24,724 nt of DNA from a virus: the IMG/VR virus record IMGVR_UViG_3300032116_001250, positions 1-24,724 of that record. One strand, given 5' to 3'. The position numbers were made by a program, and so were the translations under genes. How positions within the stretch are numbered: the first letter of the stretch is position 1; every line of letters begins with the position of its first letter. Shown in pieces: positions 19,670-24,724 of this stretch. The notes beneath the pieces were generated by a model that saw only the letters and a program-made list of their open reading frames with translations, was not told the origin of the DNA and ran no database searches.

Positions 19670-21711
19670 CAGACGACTGTGAACGTGCCATTAAGCACTT
19701 CATTGCTAATCGTAGGCACGGTGCTGCCATGCACCGGGAACTGTGCTGCCTCGATGCTGGTGGTGCCGTCAGTGTTGTGATCGATGGCAGTGATCTGGTA
19801 ATACTCCGTCTCGGTGCGGTTGTCGCCAGCGCTGCTGATGCGTTGCTTTTGCACCCGGATGATATTGGTGGGGATCAGACCGGTGGTATCAAGTGCAGTC
19901 TCGAACTCAATCGAATGCACCGAGTAACGCCGCCGCGCCAGGAAGTGCTTGGCGTAGATGATCGCGTGATTGCGGTTTGAGCAGAAATCCGACATATCGA
20001 ACTGCTCCACCGGAGCATCTAGGCTCACGCCGCTGTAGCGCACCTGCACGCTTTGCTGTGTGCCGATGGCGTCAGGGTCATTTTTGCGGAATAGGACAGC
20101 GACATTCACATCGGACTTCTCGGCTGCGCTCACGTAGGTCTTGCTGTAGCTACCAGGCAGGATCTCATCCTCTGTGAACGTAGCCGCAGGCGATAGCGTT
20201 GCCGTGCTGATCTGCTGGCTGCCGTTCAGGGGCAGCACAGGAGCAAAGCGATACTGGCCGCCAGTGGAGATGAATGACAGCAGGAAAAAAGGAGCCGTCT
20301 CGCTGATCAACTCGATGATGTTCACCGACTCGGAGATGATGCCGTTGAACTGCAGGCTGTAGTTATTGCAGAACGTCGCCAGCGATGGCATGTTCGTGGT
20401 CAGGATTGGGCGCGATACATCAGGCGTTGTGCCAGCCGTCTGTCGCTTGAAGCTGGTGAACAGGTACATGGCCAGATCCACCAGCTGGTTGCTGGCGCCT
20501 TGCGTGCTGCCTGCTGCATTCACGCTGTAAAGCGCCACGCGGATGCCTTGCTCGTAGTAGATCGAGATCTGCCGCGTAGTGGTCGGATAGGACCCGGCCT
20601 CCGGCGGATCGTAGATGTCGCCAACAACCTTCAGGAAGGTGATGTCTGCATAGGATGAGTTATCAGCTGTTGGCGTACTAGATGGGTTGGCATATTTGCT
20701 AACAACGTACTCATATTGAACAGCGGTGAGAGTGCCAGTTGTAGCCGCATAATTATTGTCTAATGGATTTTCAACACCCAGCATCGTCCACACTTCAGTG
20801 ATGCTGCCAGATGATCCGATGCTGGCATGAAATGCAGGATTAGGTGCCACATAACCAAATGCACCTGTGCCATCGATCAAATCCTGCACAACGCCAACAG
20901 CTCCTGCCGATGGCGGCTCCGTCCCTGCTACGTATTCCAGCGAATAGTTGAATCCGAATTGCGTGCTAGACGGCAAGCCAATAGCAGCAAACCATGCGCT
21001 AGTCAAATCCGCGCCGGTCACGTTATCGAAAAACTCAACTGTGCCAAGGAATCCGATGTTTGTTGTGTCGCCAGTGCCCCTAGCAATTTGCCTGTATCCC
21101 CAGTAGCTAGTAGCTCGATATTCTTGGCGATTAGTCCATGTTCCGGTAGGTGGTATTGCTTCTGCAAGGTATGAGTAGGTTTCGTTTCCGCAATACAAGC
21201 CCGCCCCAAGGATCGGGCATGTGCCAGGCGATGATGCAAGCGTGGCAGCGCTGTTGTAGATATTGCTGATCGTGATCGTCTGATCTTCTAAGAATGCCAT
21301 GCATCGCAGGCCAACCCATGTGCGGTGCTTCACTGGGCTGCTGACAATCTCGCCCTGACTGACAGGAAACAGGAAGCTGCCTTTAAAGAAATAGGATCCA
21401 GCCTTGACCAGGGCTGGCTGAATCCAGACGCCGCCGCTATTGCTGACGCGCTTGCCGAACAAGATGGGTACAGTCTCGCCGGCGACTGCGATCCTTTGCT
21501 CTGCACCAAGATCAGCCGCGGGCGTCTTCCGGTTACCAGGCGAGCGATCCTTATTTGTGCTGGATTGATTGGGCGCAGCCTTTGGTGCAGGGAATCCGCA
21601 TGTGTCTTGAGTTGTATTGACCACACCTTTGGCACGTTTCAGCCGCCGCCTGATGCGCTTTTTATCGGTGAGGCGATCAAGCCATTTGTTTGCCGGTGAA
21701 AGCCTGCTCAT
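19669..21711 (-). CDS. Tail tip / central fibre protein, gpJ-like
   Basis: A 680-aa protein. After a basic linker (residues 1-70) comes AEQRIAVAGETVPILFGKRVSNSGGVW, like the start of lambda gpJ-type tail tip proteins, where a pore or attachment domain begins. A central part follows (about 130-360) rich in Tyr/Ser/Gly, then TTNMPSLATFCNNYSLQFN and an ISE...FFLLSF region (about 440-500) characteristic of tail-hub proteins. The C-terminal 150 residues are beta-rich with an ARRRYSVHSIEFE strand. Order in the operon (after tape measure, before fibres) supports the assignment. It starts in an ATGA overlap. Confidence 0.78.
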   Translation of the reverse strand: MSRLSPANKWLDRLTDKKRIRRRLKRAKGVVNTTQDTCGFPAPKAAPNQSSTNKDRSPGNRKTPAADLGAEQRIAVAGETVPILFGKRVSNSGGVWIQPALVKAGSYFFKGSFLFPVSQGEIVSSPVKHRTWVGLRCMAFLEDQTITISNIYNSAATLASSPGTCPILGAGLYCGNETYSYLAEAIPPTGTWTNRQEYRATSYWGYRQIARGTGDTTNIGFLGTVEFFDNVTGADLTSAWFAAIGLPSSTQFGFNYSLEYVAGTEPPSAGAVGVVQDLIDGTGAFGYVAPNPAFHASIGSSGSITEVWTMLGVENPLDNNYAATTGTLTAVQYEYVVSKYANPSSTPTADNSSYADITFLKVVGDIYDPPEAGSYPTTTRQISIYYEQGIRVALYSVNAAGSTQGASNQLVDLAMYLFTSFKRQTAGTTPDVSRPILTTNMPSLATFCNNYSLQFNGIISESVNIIELISETAPFFLLSFISTGGQYRFAPVLPLNGSQQISTATLSPAATFTEDEILPGSYSKTYVSAAEKSDVNVAVLFRKNDPDAIGTQQSVQVRYSGVSLDAPVEQFDMSDFCSNRNHAIIYAKHFLARRRYSVHSIEFETALDTTGLIPTNIIRVQKQRISSAGDNRTETEYYQITAIDHNTDGTTSIEAAQFPVHGSTVPTISNEVLNGTFTVV

Positions 21712-21926
21712 TGTTCACACTCCTTGCATTGGCTCAATACTGCAGCCAATGCCATAGGGGGCAGCACTGCCACGCATTTCTCAATGCACTCCACGCCATC
21801 AATCTCATTGCCATCGGCATGTAGATAGATGCGGCGATTATCCTCAACTGCCAAGGTGACGCCTTCATGCGTGCAACCGTCAGCGCATTGCACCTTGAGT
21901 TTCACTGCTGCAATGATCCTGCTCAT
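21708..21926 (-). CDS. Small cysteine-rich tail-cluster protein, 72 aa
   Basis: A 72-aa protein with six cysteines at about residues 14, 18, 47, 51, 67 and 70, spaced like a metal site (CADGC, CIEKC and CKEC). It sits exactly between two tail genes with ATGA overlaps on both sides, so it is real and co-translated. It might bind zinc or an iron-sulfur cluster, as some tail-tip proteins (lambda gpL) do; family unknown. Confidence 0.75.
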   Translation of the reverse strand: MSRIIAAVKLKVQCADGCTHEGVTLAVEDNRRIYLHADGNEIDGVECIEKCVAVLPPMALAAVLSQCKECEQ

Positions 21927-22432
21927 CGTCCCGTAAACCTCCCAATCAGATCAGATGCCACCTTGCGCGTCGGCACTTGTGGCTTTGTCTTGTCGATCAT
22001 GGGGCTGACCGTCCACGAGACGGAATCATCATCTACCTGAGCGCCATCAATGCCGCCAATGTAACGGCTGATCAGCTGGGCGCTACCAGGATCAACTGCA
22101 TCCATGCCTGCATCCTGCAGGTAGAGAGATGCGATCACCAGCCGATTGGTGCCGATGGCAGTATCGGTGAGGTCAATCACGTCGCCAGTGGCTGCGATCT
22201 CAATCGATAGATCGCCAATGCTATTGGCTGCACGCAGAGCAAAACCTGATGCGGTGAATGGAATGTAGAAGAAATCACCCTGCACATCGCTATCGATCAG
22301 CGACATGTCCTGCGGCACTTGGTAGAAGTTCTGCCAGCGACGTGTCGGCGTGCGCTTGCTGCCGCTGTAAACGCTGTTGCGGTCTGCGTAATATTCCAAG
22401 AAACAGAGCAAGTCATATTGAGCAGCCATCAC
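21923..22432 (-). CDS. Tail-tip-associated protein, 169 aa (position of lambda gpM/gpL)
   Basis: A 169-aa, beta-rich protein with LLCFLEYYADRNSVYSGSKRT at the start, a middle YIPFTASGFALRAANSIGDLSIEI and an end VSWTVSPMIDKTKPQVPTRK. It lies immediately after the tape measure, where lambda carries its minor tail proteins M and L, and precedes the tail-tip gene. It has no metal-site cysteines. Named homology is not certain, so it is assigned by position and composition. It overlaps both neighbours by ATGA. Confidence 0.68.
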   Translation of the reverse strand: MMAAQYDLLCFLEYYADRNSVYSGSKRTPTRRWQNFYQVPQDMSLIDSDVQGDFFYIPFTASGFALRAANSIGDLSIEIAATGDVIDLTDTAIGTNRLVIASLYLQDAGMDAVDPGSAQLISRYIGGIDGAQVDDDSVSWTVSPMIDKTKPQVPTRKVASDLIGRFTGR

Positions 22433-24237
22433 GCCAGTCCCAGTGAGCGCCGCACACTGCTATCACCTGCAAGCAGGCTCAGCGTTTGATTGACGCCAGC
22501 TTGCACGGCTGCGCTGAGATCTTCGGTGGTGACAAAGTTCGTGCCATCCATCTGAGTGACCGGGCCAGTCTGAATGCTGACGCTGGCGCCACCAGGCACC
22601 ACCATGCCGCCCTCGGCAAACCGCGGAATAGCAGCCGGGCCACGCACACCGGCCATCCAGTTGGCGGCAAATGCACCAGCCTTGGACTGGGGCACGATGT
22701 ACTCAGGCTCGCCACCTTCGCCAACCATGGCCAGGGTAGGGCCGCTGACCACGCCACCCTCAGCGAAGCGTGGGATTGAAGGCATTGGCAGTTGCGGGAT
22801 CTGTGGCAGTCGCAGACGGGCCAATGCAGAGTTAGCGCCACGGATCACGCCATTGATTGCGTTGACCACGCTGCCGATAGCGGTGCCGATGCCATTCAGG
22901 ATCTGATTCACAATGCCGCGCACTGATTCAAACGCGGCTTTGAATGGCGCTGTGATCGCATCGGTGACGGTCTTAAAGGTGTTGGCAATGCCCTGAACCA
23001 ACCCGTTGATCGCCTCGCTGATCGGCTGCACAAAGTTTACATTTACGAACTGCACGACAGCCTGGAAGCCGGCAACGACCGGATCGATAAACACCGTCTT
23101 GAAGCCCTGCGCAGCCTGCTGCAGCACGGCGCCAATCGCCTGAAATGCTTGGCCGATCTGATCGCGGAAGGCGTAGATCGCCACGCCAGCAGCAACAGCA
23201 AGCGCAACCCAGCCCACTGGGCCGCTGAATACACCGATCAGGATCTGGCCCAACGTGCCAAGGCCAGCCACTAGCGGGCCAATGGCGCCCGCCCATCCCG
23301 CGATCAAAGCCGGAATGCCAACCAATGCGGCACCGATGCCGGTGAGCAGCGGGCCAAGCGCGGTAAAGATTGTGACGATGGACGCCAAGGCCGGGCCAAA
23401 TACAACCAAGACAGCTGTCAGAGCGCCGATACCAGCAACAAGGTTTTGCACCGGTTGCGGTAAACCAGAGAACCATTGCGCCCAGCCGGCGATGGCCTGC
23501 GCCACCTGCGTCAGATAGGGCAGCAATGCCGTGACCGCTTCATTGAATGGCCCGGCAATAGATCGCGCGATGCCATTCAACGCATCGTTGAACTTATCCG
23601 CAGCCTGCGCCATCTCGGTATCGATGGTCGCTGAGTATTGGCTGAGAGCATCCCGGCCACCATTCAGCATCGGGATCAGGTTCATACCCGACTTGCCGAA
23701 TAGCTCCATCGCTAGCGCAGTCTTCTGCGCACCGTCTGGCATCTTGGCGAACTTATCCGCCAGGTCCAGCATGATCGCATCGACGCCGCGAATCTTGCCC
23801 TGGGCATCCGTTGAGCTGATGCCAATCGCCTTCAGGGCTTCATTGGTTTTGGATGCGGGGTCAACAATCCCCTTCGATAGCCGCCCCATCGCCTTGGCGA
23901 CTTCATCGATGCTGCTGCCTGAATCCTCTGCTGCAGCGCCAAACTTGCTCAGGATCGGCACCGCAACGCCTGTGCGCTGACTGAGATCGTTGAGGTTATC
24001 GGCTGCATCAATGGCACGCTTGCCCATTGCCGTCAGGCCGGCGATACCAGCAGCTGGCACCAACGCACCAAGCGCACCGCCGATGCCAGCAGTAGCACCT
24101 TTCAGCCGGCCAAATGTACCGGATAGTCCTGCCGCTTCCTTATTGGTTTTGCCAAGCGCACGATCCAGATTCTCGATCTGTGCCAGACCGTCAACCTTTG
24201 CCCTGATCGTCAGGGCTGTTGTCATGTCCAGCGCCAT
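22429..24237 (-). CDS. Tape measure protein
   Basis: A 602-aa protein of tape-measure type. Residues 1-260 are Ala/Leu/Lys-rich helical with the conserved region AKAMGRLSKGIVDPASKTNEALKAIG and AMELFGKSGMNLIPML (phage tail TMP core). The centre holds long hydrophobic helices (about 262-370), then IPRFAEGGVVSGPTLAMVGEGGEPEYIVP, a typical tape-measure C-terminal motif, present twice in part (IPRFAEGGMV). Length sets tail length: at about 0.15 nm per residue the tail would be about 90 nm. It begins 2 bp after the GT-type chaperone. Confidence 0.93.
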   Translation of the reverse strand: MALDMTTALTIRAKVDGLAQIENLDRALGKTNKEAAGLSGTFGRLKGATAGIGGALGALVPAAGIAGLTAMGKRAIDAADNLNDLSQRTGVAVPILSKFGAAAEDSGSSIDEVAKAMGRLSKGIVDPASKTNEALKAIGISSTDAQGKIRGVDAIMLDLADKFAKMPDGAQKTALAMELFGKSGMNLIPMLNGGRDALSQYSATIDTEMAQAADKFNDALNGIARSIAGPFNEAVTALLPYLTQVAQAIAGWAQWFSGLPQPVQNLVAGIGALTAVLVVFGPALASIVTIFTALGPLLTGIGAALVGIPALIAGWAGAIGPLVAGLGTLGQILIGVFSGPVGWVALAVAAGVAIYAFRDQIGQAFQAIGAVLQQAAQGFKTVFIDPVVAGFQAVVQFVNVNFVQPISEAINGLVQGIANTFKTVTDAITAPFKAAFESVRGIVNQILNGIGTAIGSVVNAINGVIRGANSALARLRLPQIPQLPMPSIPRFAEGGVVSGPTLAMVGEGGEPEYIVPQSKAGAFAANWMAGVRGPAAIPRFAEGGMVVPGGASVSIQTGPVTQMDGTNFVTTEDLSAAVQAGVNQTLSLLAGDSSVRRSLGLA

Positions 24238-24239
24238 GC

Positions 24240-24530
24240 TCAGCCCTTGCGCTTGTTAATCGCTCCCACCACTGTAGCCTCAATGATCTGTAGGTCACTG
24301 AGCACCTCAGCCGGATCGGCGATCTGCAGTAGATCAAACACCCAGCGCACGGCGCTGTAGTCCAGACCGATCAACGTACCTGAATCGGTACGCCATTGCG
24401 TCTGCACCTTGAGGAACACACGCACTGCAGCCCATGCATCAGGCTCCACCTCATAATTGACGGCCGCTTTGCTTGGTGGTGGCTCGATCCCGAAGATGGC
24501 CGCATCCTTTGCGGTCTCATCGATCTCCAT
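24240..24530 (-). CDS. Tail assembly chaperone second frame (DUF1799, gpT-like)
   Basis: A 96-aa, DUF1799-like protein: PDAWAAVRVFLKVQTQWR, GTLIGLDYSAVRWVFDL, DLQIIEATVVGAINK. In lambda-like phages this is the T part of the GT frameshift protein. The frame is open upstream of the ATG at 24530 and continues back to 24563 (LIGAAEHWLGG), which joins it in the -1 frame to the end of the upstream chaperone at the slippery site. It is therefore probably made mainly as a fusion; independent start at 24530 is possible but not required. Confidence 0.85.
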   Translation of the reverse strand: MEIDETAKDAAIFGIEPPPSKAAVNYEVEPDAWAAVRVFLKVQTQWRTDSGTLIGLDYSAVRWVFDLLQIADPAEVLSDLQIIEATVVGAINKRKG

Positions 24531-24559
24531 CCCACCAAGCCAGTGCTCAGCGGCCCCTA

Positions 24560-24724
24560 TTAGTTTTTTCGCTTCTGCTCCACCAGCGACTCGAAGTAGG
24601 CGGCAACCAATGCGCCGGCCATCATGGGCACATCCAACAACTGCGCCTTCACTGCATTGCTGAATGGCACGGGCTCACCATCGCCATCGATGATGCCATC
24701 CCATCCCATGAGGATCTCGTATGC
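24560..24724 (-). CDS. Tail assembly chaperone (gpG-like), 5' end cut by window edge
   Basis: The last 54 residues of a tail chaperone (GWDGIIDGDGEPVPFSNA, LLDVPMMAGALVAAYFESLVEQKRKN). The pattern 'W.G..D.DG.P.PF' and the terminal basic helix match phage tail-assembly chaperones encoded upstream of DUF1799. The zero frame ends at TAA immediately after CGA AAA AAC, with a second stop, TAG, next in frame. It is the first of the tail genes in view; head and connector genes must lie to the right. Confidence 0.85.
   Translation of the reverse strand, partial: AYEILMGWDGIIDGDGEPVPFSNAVKAQLLDVPMMAGALVAAYFESLVEQKRKN
24563..24569 (-). promoter_or_regulatory. Programmed -1 frameshift slippery site
   Basis: The heptamer A AAA AAC sits in the correct phase (CGA AAA AAC, then TAA) at the 3' end of the chaperone frame. 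Shifting back one base continues CTA ATA GGG into the DUF1799 frame without a stop. A GGTGGAG stretch (24584-24578) lies 8 nt upstream of the heptamer and resembles the internal Shine-Dalgarno that stimulates the E. coli dnaX shift. Confidence 0.85.

Noticed and set aside
23531-23980. Plus-strand open frame across the tape measure gene
   Set aside because: Ala/Ser/Pro-rich antisense product; the tape measure motifs are on the other strand.

Overview
The window looks like roughly half of a tailed-phage genome (free phage or prophage). The host is probably a GC-rich picocyanobacterium of the Synechococcus/Cyanobium type. That host guess is inference: it rests on the small accessory proteins and two structural proteins (121 aa and 45 aa) that I recall from cyanophages, on the frequent absence of Shine-Dalgarno sequences, and on the GC-rich codon use. 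No integrase, att site, tRNA, ribosomal or other host gene is visible, so lysogeny cannot be decided. Nothing here identifies the packaging or head genes; they would lie beyond the right edge.

Layout. (1) 1-6847, minus strand: a replication block reading toward the left edge. In order of transcription it has an SNF2-type helicase fused to a DNA methyltransferase, an SF2 helicase with a zinc ribbon, an HNH/AP2-like DNA-binding protein, a VRR-NUC nuclease and a Prim-Pol/VapE-type primase-helicase cut by the window edge. (2) 6939-8950, plus strand, divergent from block 1: a RecE-like PDDEXK nuclease, a RecT-like annealing protein, a small HTH protein and a 110-aa protein, all translationally coupled. 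(3) 8947-12727, mostly plus strand: a dense run of very small genes, most joined by ATGA/GTGA stop-start overlaps. It contains a self-contained winged-helix regulator cistron (own promoter with palindromic operator, own terminator) and two intergenic stretches with strong RNA folding potential. (4) 12830-13617: an HNH endonuclease and two small genes around a divergent control region. (5) 13639-24724, minus strand: the late block. Transcription runs from the right edge through tail-assembly chaperones (with a -1 frameshift site), tape measure, tail-tip proteins, two paralogous tail proteins, a tail fibre, a glycine-rich adhesin, small structural genes, holin-like proteins, a two-domain endolysin and a dCTP deaminase. 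It ends at an intrinsic terminator lying inside the 3' end of a convergent gene.

How it fits together: blocks 1 and 2 would supply DNA replication, recombination and DNA modification from a shared divergent control region at about 6848-6938. Block 5 builds the tail and lyses the cell, and its gene order (chaperone G/GT, tape measure, tail tip, fibres, lysis) is that of a lambda-like long non-contractile tail. Block 3 is accessory or early-function territory whose products are largely unrecognised.

The best-supported unusual features are the in-frame A AAA AAC slippery site joining the two tail chaperone frames, the helicase-methyltransferase fusion, a compositionally distinct segment inside the SF2 helicase, acidic SSB-tip-like C-termini on two adjacent recombination proteins, the autonomous regulator cistron, and several genes of under 60 codons embedded in overlaps.
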